A DNA stretch of 51,643 nt. It comes from Nocardiopsis xinjiangensis YIM 90004 (GTDB lineage Bacteria; Actinomycetota; Actinomycetes; Streptosporangiales; Streptosporangiaceae). The notes under the pieces were generated by a model, which ran no database searches, was not told the DNA's origin, and was given only the letters and a program-made list of their open reading frames with translations. The DNA is taken from contig NZ_ANBE01000022.1 in NCBI RefSeq assembly GCF_000341145.1, forward strand, positions 1 through 51,643, in the 5' to 3' direction. Shown here piece after piece: positions 33,569-41,897 of this stretch. The position numbers were made by a program, and so were the translations under genes. Positions within the stretch are counted from its first letter, which is position 1, and each line of letters starts with the position of its first letter.

Positions 33569-34234
33569 TCACTGCTCGCTCTCACCCTCGTAGCGGCGCA
33601 GCTCCTCGGCCAGCGCGTCCAGGAACAGGTCCACCTGCTCGGGGTCGTAACCGGGGCGCGCCCGTGTCGTCGCGAACTGCACCCGTTCCACGTCACGGGC
33701 GGTCAGCGTGGCCCGGTCGGGACGCCCTCCCGTCAGCATGGTGAGGGTGAACTCGGCGTGGTCGAGGAAGTCGTCGACCTCGTCCTCGTTGTACCCGGTG
33801 GTCAGCCGTGTGATGGTGAACTGTTTGTTGCGCACCGCTTCGGCGCTCATCCCTGGGACGGCGGGTTCGGAGGCCGTGGTCGCGCGCGGCGCCGGTGCGG
33901 GCTCGGGGGTGGGAACGGGACGTGGCGGCAGCGGGGGAGGGCCCGAGGGGGCCGCACGCCCCAGCCCGCGTCCGGCGAGCTCGGCGATGACGCGGTCGAG
34001 GAAGGCGTCGACCTCGTCCTCGCGGTAGCCGGGGCTGAATCGGGTGGTGCGGAAGCGGGCTTCGCGCACAGCGTCGGCGGTGAGCAGCTCACCGTTGCGT
34101 GGACCGCCGTCGAGTGCGATCAGGGTCGCCTCGATCCGGTCGAGGAGAGCATCGACATCATCCTCGTTGTAACCGGGGCGTAGACGCACCGTGTGGAACT
34201 TCTTGTCGCGGATGTCCGCCGGTGTCAGAGGCAT
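33569..34234 (-). CDS. Protein with four tandem DivIVA-type motifs
   Basis: A 221-residue protein starting at MPLTPADIRDKKFHTVRL. It has four copies of the DivIVA-domain motif [T/S]-x-x-[D/A]-[I/V]-x-x-x-x-F-x-[T/I]-[V/T]-R-x-x-x-GY-x-x-x-[D/E]-VD-x-[L/F]-LD. They lie near residues 3-37, 53-88, 128-163 and 182-217. Motifs 2 and 3 are separated by a proline-rich linker. In true DivIVA/Wag31 the motif occurs once before a long coiled coil; here no coiled coil is present. The motif binds curved membrane or partners in polar growth proteins, so a role at the cell pole or septum is possible. An upstream ATG (34258) adds eight residues without signal. Confidence 0.8.
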   Translation of the reverse strand: MPLTPADIRDKKFHTVRLRPGYNEDDVDALLDRIEATLIALDGGPRNGELLTADAVREARFRTTRFSPGYREDEVDAFLDRVIAELAGRGLGRAAPSGPPPLPPRPVPTPEPAPAPRATTASEPAVPGMSAEAVRNKQFTITRLTTGYNEDEVDDFLDHAEFTLTMLTGGRPDRATLTARDVERVQFATTRARPGYDPEQVDLFLDALAEELRRYEGESEQ

Positions 34235-34477
34235 GGTCACCAATTGTGCAGTCGGCATGGGCCATCGGTCGCTCCGGGGCGGGGCTCGTGGCCTCGCCCC
34301 GTCACGGGGACGATGGCGTCCAGGAACTCCGTGACCTGGGGCGGACGGGGCCGCCCAGGTCGGTGCCGAACTCGGTCCGGGGGATACGGCTGTTCATGGC
34401 GGCATTATGCCGGGAGGGGAGGGCGCTTGGCCATACCGGCCGGTACCCGTGACCGGGTGTGGTCGTTCCGGTGCCTC

Positions 34478-35365
34478 TCAGCTGCGCATGAGGTAAGTGG
34501 CGAGCCCGCGGGCGATGGCGTCGGCGGCCGTCTCGCGCCACTCGGTGTCGGACAGCATCTCGGCGTCCTCCTCGTTGCGCATGTTCCCGGTCTCCAGGAA
34601 CACCTTCGGCACCGTCGACAGGTTGAGGCCGCCCAGGTCGGTGCGCTCGTCGAACCCGTCGTCGGCCAGGTAGTCCGAGACGGGGATCTCGGTGCCCTCC
34701 TCGTACTCGCGGTGCAGGTCCTCGGCCAGGAGCTGCGAGGGTTCGGCGATCTCGTCCGTGTGGCCGTCGATCGGTCCGGGATGGATCACGTGGAACCCGC
34801 GCCCGCTCTCCGGTCCGCCGTCGGCGTGCAGCGACACGGCGGCGTCGGCCTCGGCCTCGTTGCCGATCTCGGCGCGTTCGTCGATGCAGGGGCCCACACT
34901 CTCGTTGTCCTCGCGGGTCAGGATCACGGTCGCTCCGTCGGCCTCCAGGCGTTCCTGGACCAGCAGCGACAGTTTCCAGTTGAACTCGTGCTCGGACAGG
35001 CCGTCGGCGGTCTCGGCGCCGACGGTGTCGCAGGCCTTCTCCTCGCCGGCGGGGCCGGCGGGGACGTTCTCGTTGATGCTGTCGGGGTCCTGGGCGTTGC
35101 CGCCGTTGTGTCCGGGGTCGATGACCACCACGCGGCTGTGCAAGGGGCCGTCGCCGACCGGTTCCTCCTGCCCGCCGGGGGCCTGGTCGGGACCGGAGGC
35201 CTGTGCGTCGCCGGGGCCGGGCAGAGGCGGTGCGGCGGTGGGGTCGCCGTTGGGTTCCTCCCCAGGTGGTGTCGCGCACGAGGCGCAGAGCAGGGCGGCC
35301 AGGGCGGTCAGGGACAGAGCACGGACGGTGCGGCCGCCGGGCCTCTGCTCGGTCGAAGCGGGCAT
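34478..35365 (-). CDS. N-acetylmuramoyl-L-alanine amidase lipoprotein
   Basis: A 295-residue lipoprotein that should cleave the amide bond between muramic acid and the stem peptide. ATG 35365 gives a signal peptide with lipobox LLCASC. A Pro/Gly-rich linker leads to an Amidase_3 domain: VVVIDPGHNGGN (first zinc His), SEHEFNWKLSLLVQERL (Glu), AAVSLHADGG (second His) and VFLETGNMRNEEDAEML (catalytic Glu). All four key residues are visible. The domain has an acidic insertion after DPGH. It is divergent from an LPxTG gene across a 470-base gap. Confidence 0.92.
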   Translation of the reverse strand: MPASTEQRPGGRTVRALSLTALAALLCASCATPPGEEPNGDPTAAPPLPGPGDAQASGPDQAPGGQEEPVGDGPLHSRVVVIDPGHNGGNAQDPDSINENVPAGPAGEEKACDTVGAETADGLSEHEFNWKLSLLVQERLEADGATVILTREDNESVGPCIDERAEIGNEAEADAAVSLHADGGPESGRGFHVIHPGPIDGHTDEIAEPSQLLAEDLHREYEEGTEIPVSDYLADDGFDERTDLGGLNLSTVPKVFLETGNMRNEEDAEMLSDTEWRETAADAIARGLATYLMRS

Positions 35366-35838
35366 GTCCTCAAAATAGCGGCCCTCGGCCTGTGCGCGGC
35401 ACCTGCCTCCATGTGGCCGTCTGTCACCGAATGTTCGATTCTTCGGATTCATGGACGCATGATACGCGCGTCGGTTTACAAGAATTACGTGAATCAAGAA
35501 AGGGATTGTGTACTTTTCTGGCCTGAACTGGGAGAATGTTGATCGTGACATTTCCGTAACCCGGCTCGCCGTGTTTTTCCGGCATTTCTATGGATAAGCT
35601 CCGGAATGGAGGCACCGGGGTGCGCATCCCCCAGTGCGGGCGTCCCCGACCAGGTGAACCCGCTGATCCCCCCGTTGCCAGGCACCACACGGACATCGGC
35701 CCCCCAGGCCGTGTCGTAGACACCCGACATTGGCTCGTGTCCGCGTTTTTCGCGTCCCGCTCCCGCCCGTCACGGCGGTGGATCACGTGGCCACCCGACC
35801 CGGCAGCGCGGGTCGGGACGATCCGAACGAGGATGATC
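35366..35838. other. Divergent intergenic region between amidase and LPxTG genes
   Basis: About 470 bases with an AT-rich left half (about 35420-35600) that likely holds promoters for both genes. A perfect nine-base stem CCCGACCCG/CGGGTCGGG with a six-base loop lies at 35794-35817, just upstream of the LPxTG ribosome-binding site. I compared it with known riboswitch motifs such as the c-di-AMP type and found no fit. Confidence 0.45.
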
Positions 35839-36909
35839 TTGACGCATTCCCCCACCATCAGCGCGCGCCGCATGCTCCAGACCGGCGCCACCTTCGCCGC
35901 TTTCGGCGGCCTGACCCTGGCCGCCGCCATGCCGGCCCAGGCCGAGACCATCACCGTTGGGACCGCGCACAGCGCCGTACTCGAGGAGCGTGTCTCCCTC
36001 GTCCCCTCCGTCGCGCAGGGCGAGGAGGGCAGCGACACCCAGCACTACCAGGGTCGGCCCGAGCCGTACCTGGACGTCGACCTGACGGGCACCAGCACCG
36101 TGGACGCCGACGGCCTCCACTCCTCCATCGAGGTCGGCAGCGTCCACGCGCAGCTGACCGAGGAGGACCTCGGCCAGATCCTCGCCCAGGAGGACACCGA
36201 GGACGTCCAGAGCTTCGGCACGATCGAGGAACTCCGGGGCGAGTCCGCCGGGACCCTGGACACCCAGGACGAGGACTACGCCATCGACGTCGAGTTCACT
36301 GACGCGAGCATCCAGGTCACCCAGGGCTGGGACGGCGAGTACACCGTCGAGTTCGCCGAGGGCCAGGTACAGGTGAACCACACCTTCCTCCCGATGGAGG
36401 TCTCGTTGACCTCCGTCGAGGGCCAGGAACAGGTCCCCTCCCTCGAGGACGAGGAGTTCCTCTTCGACGCGTCCTTCGGCGGCATGGTCGCCTCCTTCGA
36501 CGCGGGTGTGGCCGGGTTCGACTTCGCCTTCGCCGAGGTCCTCACCGGCACCGCCGAGGTCGAGGCCGACGACGAGGACCCGGGAAACGGCGACCCTGGT
36601 GAGGGGGACGACGGGGACCCGGACCCCGGCGAGGGTGAGGACGGCAAGGAAGACGAGGACGACGAGGACGGCGGGGAAGAGGACGGCCAGGAGGATGGCA
36701 AGGACCCCGGTGAGGGTGAGGACGACAAGGACGGCCGCAAGGGCGACGGCGAGGACGAAGGCGAAGGCAGCCTGCCCGTCACCGGTGGTGCCCTGGCCGG
36801 CCTGATCGCCGCCGGTACCGCCGTGGCCGCCGGTGGTGGCGCCGCCCTCTACTTCACGCGCCGCAAGAAGAACGAGGTGACCGGGGGCGAGGCAGCCGAC
36901 GAGAGCTGA
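35839..36909 (+). CDS. LPxTG-type cell-wall-anchored surface protein (first)
   Basis: A 356-residue surface protein. I chose TTG 35839, which has GAGGA at about five bases; ATG 35833 overlaps that site. The signal peptide is [20 protein letters not shown], cut after AQA. The mature part is acidic and beta-rich with no known domain. A spacer of Asp/Glu/Gly repeats (about 245-310, GEGDDGD and GEGEDGK units) precedes the sorting signal LPVTG, a hydrophobic helix, and the basic tail RRKKNE. A sortase should attach it to peptidoglycan. A second LPxTG gene follows after an IS30 remnant. No sortase gene is in the window. Confidence 0.85.
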   Translation: MTHSPTISARRMLQTGATFAAFGGLTLAAAMPAQAETITVGTAHSAVLEERVSLVPSVAQGEEGSDTQHYQGRPEPYLDVDLTGTSTVDADGLHSSIEVGSVHAQLTEEDLGQILAQEDTEDVQSFGTIEELRGESAGTLDTQDEDYAIDVEFTDASIQVTQGWDGEYTVEFAEGQVQVNHTFLPMEVSLTSVEGQEQVPSLEDEEFLFDASFGGMVASFDAGVAGFDFAFAEVLTGTAEVEADDEDPGNGDPGEGDDGDPDPGEGEDGKEDEDDEDGGEEDGQEDGKDPGEGEDDKDGRKGDGEDEGEGSLPVTGGALAGLIAAGTAVAAGGGAALYFTRRKKNEVTGGEAADES

Positions 36910-36985
36910 TCTCCGCCGTCACCAGGGCGTTCCCGTCCGCGGTGACCGGTCGTCCACGGTCCCGGGGCACGCCTCGGGTTCTAGC

Positions 36986-37026
36986 GGTCCCCGCAACACC
37001 CTGGAGTTCAGGGAGTTGCGGGGACC
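36986..37026 (+). repeat. Left-end hairpin of the IS30-like remnant
   Basis: GGTCCCCGCAAC (36986-36997) and GTTGCGGGGACC (37015-37026) form a perfect 12-bp inverted repeat with an inner CCTG/CAGG pair. It ends directly at the GTG start of the transposase remnant. Such a structure can block translation of transcripts that read in from outside. Confidence 0.7.
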
Positions 37027-37393
37027 GTGGATTTTGAGGCACTCAAGGCGAGGTTCTTCGAGGCACTGGATAAGGAGAACGGCAGCGTCTCGGGAGCTGC
37101 CCGAGCAGTCGGGGCGAATCGGCACACGGCGGCTGTGTGGGCGCGCAAGGCTGGTGTCCGCGGTCGCGGGGGTTCCGGTTTACTTCTGCGACCCGCACTC
37201 GCCCTGGCAGCGCGGATCGAACGAGAACACCAACGGCCTGTTGCGGCAGTACTTCCCCAAAGGCACCGATCTGTCCGTGCACAGCCCACAAGACCTCGAA
37301 CACGTCGCCCAGCAGCTCAACGGCCGGCCACGCAAAACGCTCGGCTGGGCAACCCCAGCCGAGCGCCTGCGTGATCTACTGACGACCACGTAG
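37027..37393 (+). pseudogene. IS30-family transposase, ends only
   Basis: GTG 37027 starts a transposase N terminus with its helix-turn-helix ([20 protein letters not shown]). At about 37150-37175 it joins, in a different frame, the C-terminal part [20 protein letters not shown] followed by [14 protein letters not shown], ending at TAG 37391-37393. The last residue of the DDE triad (Glu in SNENTNG) is kept, but the two Asp-bearing segments are lost. The gene therefore cannot make active transposase. Confidence 0.85.
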
Positions 37394-37667
37394 ACCGTCA
37401 GGTGTTGCGAGGACCCCAAGAATCCGCCCGCGCCCCGGGGCCGTTCGCGTGTGCCGGCCGTCGAACACGGTTCCCGATTCGGGCTCCACGGGCTAGGCTC
37501 GCTCTGTGGGTACTTGTGCACCCACCGTCCGGATCCCCTCCGGGGCGGGAGGGGCCCGCTCAACCGCTCCGCACATCGCCCGGTCACACTCCCGACGCCC
37601 TGTGCCTGTTTCTCCCGACGGGGCCGCGACGGGCCGGGCATCCCCCAGAACAACCAGGAGTGCTGTG

Positions 37668-38978
37668 GTGACTTCCACCAAGCCGATCGTGCGTCGCCTC
37701 CTCGGCGGCGGTGTCCTGTGCGCGGTGTTCGGCGCTCTCACCGTCGGGACCGCCGCCCCCGCGAGCGCCTCGCCCCTGGTCTGGGGCAACGCACAGGCCT
37801 GGGTGTCCGACGGGGACGCCGTCAGCGGGTACTCCACCGCGATCAGCCACGGTGACGCCCACGAGGAAGAGGCCGACGCCGAGGAGATCTCCGGTCCCCT
37901 CGCCGAGTACGCCGAGATCAGCGGCAGCAGCTACGCTCTCGTCGACGACGAGGGCGCACACGCCGTCTCCGCCGTCGACTCGGCGGTGTTCCGACTGGAG
38001 GTCGAGGACCTGGTCGACCTCGGCATGATCGACGTCCCCGAGCCCGAAAAGGGCGGCGAAGGCGGCCGGAACGGAACCGAGGAGGAGGACGAGGCCGACG
38101 AGCCCTCGACCCTCGAGGACCAGGCCGCCCCGGACGAGGACGACGAACCGGCCGAGGAGACCGAGCACTGGACCGAGGCGGACGAACCCGAAGCGGTCCC
38201 CAGCCCCGAGCCCCCGCCGCGCCCGGAGGAGGACGCGGGCGGAGAAGGAACGGACGAGGGCGAGGGTGACCCGCAGGACCAGGAGTCCCCCGAATCGGAG
38301 GAGAGCCCCGAGGTAGGGGCCACCGAGTCCCCGATCCGCGGGGATGCGCGTCTGATGCCCCTGGACACGGCCGCCGCTTCCGATACCGGCGGTACCGGCG
38401 GCGTCGAGTTCACCGTCGCCGACGTCCGCGCCACCGTCAGGGCCGAGTACGGCGGCCGTACCCGGACGGATTTCGAGCACGGAGAGATCACCGCGTTCGG
38501 TGAACCGGTCCGCGAACTGGAACAGGGAGGGGAGGGCACGACCGTCACGGACGTGCTCGAGGTGCCCGACACCGAGGGCGGGCCCGGCGAGGAGATCCCG
38601 GTGAGTGTGCACTTCGTCGTCAACGAGTCGAACTTCGAGGACGAGGACCCCGAGTGGGAGGGGGAGGGGGCGCGCTCGTGGCTCACCGTCTGGGTGCAGG
38701 TCGGCGAGCCCGGGGAGGAGAACGGGTTCGCCGTGGAGCTGGCCGATTCCTGGGCCCTGGGCTCCACACACGTCTCCGAGAGCGGTCCGTCCCCGTCCGA
38801 GGGCGAGGACGGCGAGACCGCTGCGGAAGAGGCGCCGGTGAGCCGCCTGCCCACGACAGGCGGCGGCTCCCTGGCCGCGCTGGTGACGGCGGCGTGTGTC
38901 GCCGTCGGCGGCGGTTGCGCGGCGACCTACCTCGCGCGCGGGCGCACCACCGCGATGGACGACCGCATCGAGGACTGA
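37668..38978 (+). CDS. LPxTG-type cell-wall-anchored surface protein (second)
   Basis: A 436-residue surface protein from GTG 37668, with AGGAG upstream. The signal peptide is VRRLLGGGVLCAVFGALTVG, cut after ASA. A first domain (about residues 36-115) resembles that of its neighbour in composition (choplets such as AVSAVDSAVFRLEVEDLVDL). A long Glu/Asp/Pro-rich spacer (about 125-225) is followed by a second beta-rich domain (VEFTVADVRATVRAEYGG to about 380). LPTTG, a hydrophobic helix and a basic tail end the protein. It should be attached by a sortase. The two LPxTG genes are probably an old pair, now separated by an IS30 remnant. Confidence 0.85.
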   Translation: MTSTKPIVRRLLGGGVLCAVFGALTVGTAAPASASPLVWGNAQAWVSDGDAVSGYSTAISHGDAHEEEADAEEISGPLAEYAEISGSSYALVDDEGAHAVSAVDSAVFRLEVEDLVDLGMIDVPEPEKGGEGGRNGTEEEDEADEPSTLEDQAAPDEDDEPAEETEHWTEADEPEAVPSPEPPPRPEEDAGGEGTDEGEGDPQDQESPESEESPEVGATESPIRGDARLMPLDTAAASDTGGTGGVEFTVADVRATVRAEYGGRTRTDFEHGEITAFGEPVRELEQGGEGTTVTDVLEVPDTEGGPGEEIPVSVHFVVNESNFEDEDPEWEGEGARSWLTVWVQVGEPGEENGFAVELADSWALGSTHVSESGPSPSEGEDGETAAEEAPVSRLPTTGGGSLAALVTAACVAVGGGCAATYLARGRTTAMDDRIED

Positions 38979-38988
38979 GCCGGAGCGT

Positions 38989-39390
38989 TCAGAACACGGT
39001 GCCGCGACCGATCAGCCGTGCCGTCTCGGGTCGGCGGATCCATGCGACCGCGGCCATCGCTGCGGTCAGCGCCAGCGGCAGCGCCCAGCCCTGGTCCATG
39101 AGCACGAACACGTGGGTGAGGGCGGCGCCGGCCGCGATGACGGCCAGGCCCAGCGCGGCGAGCCCGGAGGTGCGCGGAACGAGCAGTATCGCACCACCCA
39201 CGACCTCCGCGGCACCGACGGCGTAGCGCAGCCACTGCCCGACCCCGATCTCGGTGAAAGTGGCGACGTGATCGGGCCAGGACAAGAGTTTCCCGGCGCC
39301 GACGAGGAGGAAGACGGCGGCTCCGACGGCCTGCAACACCCACGAGGTGACGGTGAGTGACAGGGCACGGGTCGGTCGTTCCTCTGCCAT
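38989..39390 (-). CDS. DoxX-family membrane protein
   Basis: A 133-residue membrane protein with four helices: LTVTSWVLQAVGAAVFLLVG, WLRYAVGAAEVVGGAILLV, GLAALGLAVIAAGAALTHVF and PLALTAAMAAVAWI. FLLVGAGKLLSWPDHVATFT followed by EIGVGQWLRYAVGAAEVVGG is the DoxX/DoxX-like signature. The family is linked to quinone or thiol redox chemistry in some members, but most have no known role. It lies downstream of bldC, after a strong terminator, so it is probably separately transcribed. Confidence 0.82.
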   Translation of the reverse strand: MAEERPTRALSLTVTSWVLQAVGAAVFLLVGAGKLLSWPDHVATFTEIGVGQWLRYAVGAAEVVGGAILLVPRTSGLAALGLAVIAAGAALTHVFVLMDQGWALPLALTAAMAAVAWIRRPETARLIGRGTVF

Positions 39391-39431
39391 GTGGACCCTC
39401 CACTGCCAACGGGTTCCCTGCGGACACGGAA

Positions 39432-39458
39432 GAGGGCGGGCCCGACGGGCCCGCCCTC
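39432..39458 (-). terminator. Perfect 12-bp terminator after bldC
   Basis: GAGGGCGGGCCC and GGGCCCGCCCTC pair with only a three-base loop, 64 bases past the bldC stop. No U-tract. Confidence 0.65.
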
Positions 39459-39522
39459 GGTTCTTGTCGTCAGCCGGAGACCGCCCGGCCGTTCCCCCCG
39501 GAACCGGCTCAGACCGGGGAGA

Positions 39523-39726
39523 TCACTCCGTACGCTGGCTGGGGATTCCGGCCAGCAGGGCGCGGACCTCAGTCTCGCGGTAGCGGCGGTGTCCGCCCAA
39601 GGTGCGGATCGAGGTCAGCTTGCCCGCCTTCGCCCAACGTGTGACCGTCTTCGGGTCCACGCGGAACATGGTGGCAACCTCGGCGGGGGTCAACAGGGGC
39701 TCCGCCTCGGGCGTGCGAGTTGACAT
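39523..39726 (-). CDS. bldC: Developmental regulator BldC (MerR-like DNA-binding)
   Basis: A 67-residue protein made of a MerR-type DNA-binding domain without an effector domain. LLTPAEVATMFRVDPKTVTR is the helix-turn-helix, and WAKAGKLTSIRTLGGHRRYR the wing. This is almost the same layout and length as Streptomyces BldC (68 residues), which binds head-to-tail on direct repeats and controls the timing of development and antibiotic genes. ATG 39726 has GGAGAGG eight bases upstream. A terminator follows it, and about 700 bases of intergenic DNA lie upstream. Confidence 0.93.
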   Translation of the reverse strand: MSTRTPEAEPLLTPAEVATMFRVDPKTVTRWAKAGKLTSIRTLGGHRRYRETEVRALLAGIPSQRTE

Positions 39727-40421
39727 GTGTACGGCCTCTCCTCCTGGATCTGTGTGCCGATCCTTGAGCCTTAATCCTGGCACTTGGCCCGGATGTCCAA
39801 TATCCCCGATTTGCGGGGCATTGGCACCACCCGAGGTGATTATGCGACCACTCCAAGCAACTTTGCACGTGGGAGGCCAAAGAAAGCCGCCCGTGGTCGC
39901 GTCACGCTAAGTGATTCTAGCGACACGTTTAGTGGCATGTGGTCTATTCGGTCAAAACTTCGTTCTCCGGCCTCGTTTTTCTCGATCCGGAGCGACCGAA
40001 GTGCTAGGGGGTGGCTGACCGAAACCCGGTCGACGGGGACGGCCCCGGGGTCGTCGCGCTGGTCGGTCCGCTGGTTCTGTCGGATCGCCGGAGTGTGCGG
40101 AGGAAGGCCGTTCCCTTCGACCCGAGCGGTCGGGCCATGCGGGATCGCCCGCGTGGCAGGGCTTCTCTGGTTACGGAGCGTGCACTCCGTGATCGGCTCA
40201 CTACAGTGTACGTCCATCCCTAACGGGCGTTATGCCCAATTTCTGAGAGCTTGGCGAGAAGCTGTGGAGCCGCGCCCCGGGTTGCCTTCCTCACGTGGGA
40301 AAAGGCTCTCTGAAGAGGTTGAGAAACCTGGCGTACCAGGTTGGTGTACGGCGTGTCGGGGTGTCTTCTTCACGACGAACGGCCTGAGCATGTCGCCGAA
40401 AAACTGAAGGTCCCGTGACAC
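39727..40421. other. Long intergenic region upstream of bldC
   Basis: Nearly 700 bases with no gene that I can support. It includes the bldC promoter region; TTGGAC (complement of 39794-39799) and an AT-rich stretch about 18 bases further on are possible -35 and -10 elements. The middle (39880-39980) is AT-richer than the genome. The hairpin at 40325-40342 is listed separately. A long bldC leader or a small RNA is possible but cannot be shown. Confidence 0.45.
40325..40342 (-). terminator. Hairpin downstream of the conserved gene at 40422
   Basis: AACCTGG and CCAGGTT form a perfect seven-base stem with a CGTA loop, about 80 bases past that gene's stop on the minus strand. Confidence 0.4.
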
Positions 40422-41255
40422 TCAGTTGGCGTGCTGGAGGGCGCGCACAGACCTCCACCGCCCCAGTAGCCGCTCACGCATCTCCCGCACCTGTCCGCTC
40501 TCGCCCTCGGCCAGCGCCGCGACCGCACCCGAGACCTCCGCGACCGACCGGTCCGCGTGCAGATGGTCATCGCTCAGCAGGTACGGCAGGCCCCCGTAGT
40601 CGAGCTCCACGAGCGCCTCGGGATGCGCGGTCGAGGCCAACCAGTCCTTCACCCGCTCGAGCCCGCCGGAGGCCGTGTTCTTCCCGACGTGTTCGCGCAG
40701 CACCGCCGAGGTGTGCTCCAGGCGGCGCAGTGCCGGCGAGTACCGGGTCAGGTACAGCAGCGTGCGTGTGTCCTGATTCGACAGCACCAGGCACCGCTCG
40801 TCGTCCTCGAACGGCACGAACCACGGGACCGGGATCGTCCAGTTGCTCGACAGGATCCCCGTCCGCATCACCGCGCCCGAGTCGAGCCAGGAACGGTAGG
40901 CCTCCTCCACACGGTCGGCCTCCGGGGCCGGGACGAAGGACTCGCTCACCGCGAAGGGCACCGTGTTGCTGAAGTCGTCGTAGGCACGCCAGGACCGCAA
41001 CCGGGTCTGCCACGGGCACACGTACAAGCGGCCCTGGACCACCCGCAGGTAGGCGTGCTCGCTCTCCTCCTCAGGGGCCACTCGCGGAGGTGAGGCCAGG
41101 AGCCGGCCCAGGCTCTCGCGCTGCTCGGCGCTCAGGGCGTGGATGCGCCGCGGGCGGTCCGGCGAGAGCGCGTACTCCTCCCATCTCCGGCGGTCCTGCG
41201 GGGAGAAGGCGTCCAGTGGTTGATAGACACGGAGGTAGGCGCTGTAGGGCAACAC
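40422..41255 (-). CDS. Conserved actinobacterial protein of unknown function
   Basis: A 277-residue soluble protein. I chose GTG 41255 (VLPYSAYLRVYQPLDAFS) because this looks like the natural domain start. A strong AGGAGG lies about 20 bases upstream but is not well spaced for any in-frame start. Features include SPDRPRRIHALSAEQRESLG, HAYLRVVQGRLYVCPWQTRL, and PWFVPFEDDERCLVLSNQ. No enzyme motif, membrane helix or signal peptide is seen. It lies in the conserved block bldC - this gene - DUF3073 - purM - purF, so it is probably a core gene of this group of actinomycetes. Function is unknown. Confidence 0.75.
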   Translation of the reverse strand: MLPYSAYLRVYQPLDAFSPQDRRRWEEYALSPDRPRRIHALSAEQRESLGRLLASPPRVAPEEESEHAYLRVVQGRLYVCPWQTRLRSWRAYDDFSNTVPFAVSESFVPAPEADRVEEAYRSWLDSGAVMRTGILSSNWTIPVPWFVPFEDDERCLVLSNQDTRTLLYLTRYSPALRRLEHTSAVLREHVGKNTASGGLERVKDWLASTAHPEALVELDYGGLPYLLSDDHLHADRSVAEVSGAVAALAEGESGQVREMRERLLGRWRSVRALQHAN

Positions 41256-41469
41256 GGTCGCATCGTGGCACAGATCCTCCTGTCGGACACGCACCGTCGA
41301 AAACCCCTGGTGGGAAGGGAATCCGGTCGCTGTCCGCCTTCGCCGGGCACGGGTGGCGTAGGCACGGCGGGGCCCGACCAGGTACGGTTGTAGGTGTACG
41401 TAAGCTGGCGCGAGTCGTCAGTCGCGTTTGACGGCCGTCAGCCGACAGTTCGGGTTAATTGAGAGAACT

Positions 41470-41487
41470 GGGGTTCATCCGAACCCC
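41470..41487 (+). promoter_or_regulatory. Leader hairpin before the DUF3073 gene
   Basis: GGGGTT and AACCCC pair around a six-base loop about 20 bases before the start codon, just ahead of the GAGGGGG ribosome-binding site. It could affect translation or mRNA stability. Confidence 0.35.
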
Positions 41488-41508
41488 ATCGTTGAGGGGG
41501 TCGAGCCA

Positions 41509-41736
41509 ATGGGGCGCGGCCGAGCCAAGGCCAAGCAGCAGAAGGTCGCCCGGAAGCTCAAGTACAGCACCGGTGGAACCGACCTCGATCGGCTGCGGTC
41601 GGAGCTGGGTGTCGCTGAGGGGCAGGGGTCTCAGAACGGTCCGTCGGGCCCGGAGGACTCCTACGGAGAACCTCATGACGACCTGATCGACCGTTACGCC
41701 GATCTCGCCGAGAAGCACTCGGACTCCGACACATAG
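41509..41736 (+). CDS. DUF3073 domain protein
   Basis: A 75-residue protein that starts with the family signature MGRGRAKAKQQKVARKLKYS, a strongly basic stretch. An acidic C-terminal half follows (PHDDLIDRYADLAEKHSDSD). The family is found throughout actinomycetes next to purM and has no known function; the basic N terminus suggests nucleic acid or ribosome contact. GAGGGGG lies about nine bases before ATG. A perfect 17-bp terminator follows. Confidence 0.92.
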   Translation: MGRGRAKAKQQKVARKLKYSTGGTDLDRLRSELGVAEGQGSQNGPSGPEDSYGEPHDDLIDRYADLAEKHSDSDT

Positions 41737-41823
41737 GTCGACCGAGGTCTTCGACCGTTCGGACAGCAACAACCGAGCCTGTGGCAGCCCCCGATGTCCC
41801 GGGGACACCGTGTACAGGTGGAT

Positions 41824-41863
41824 ATAGCCGGTGCGAACCACTCCTGTGGTTCGCACCGGCTAT
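41824..41863. terminator. Perfect 17-bp bidirectional terminator
   Basis: ATAGCCGGTGCGAACCA (41824-41840) and TGGTTCGCACCGGCTAT (41847-41863) pair around a six-base loop, followed by GTTTG on the plus strand. It lies between the convergent DUF3073 and purM stops. Confidence 0.75.
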
Positions 41864-41897
41864 GTTTGCGCCCCCCGTGCGCGAGTAGCCGGTGCGC

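Larger units (their letters stand above)
36986..37415 (+). mobile_element. Internally deleted IS30-family element
   Basis: The left terminal repeat GGTCCCCGCAACACCCTG (36986-37003) matches the right one, read on the minus strand, GGTCCTCGCAACACCTG (37399-37415), with one mismatch and one base gap. The 430-base interior keeps only the two ends of a transposase gene. A full element of this group is about 1.1-1.2 kb. The element lies between two LPxTG genes and could still be moved by a full-length copy elsewhere. Confidence 0.75.

Noticed and set aside
35420..35640. Possible c-di-AMP (ydaO-type) riboswitch near the amidase gene
   Set aside because: Such switches often precede actinomycete cell-wall hydrolases, but the conserved segments that I know are not present on either strand.
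39840..40217. Minus-strand frame of 125 codons upstream of bldC
   Set aside because: Residue composition does not look like a folded protein, there is no ribosome-binding site, and the region looks like a leader or intergenic DNA.
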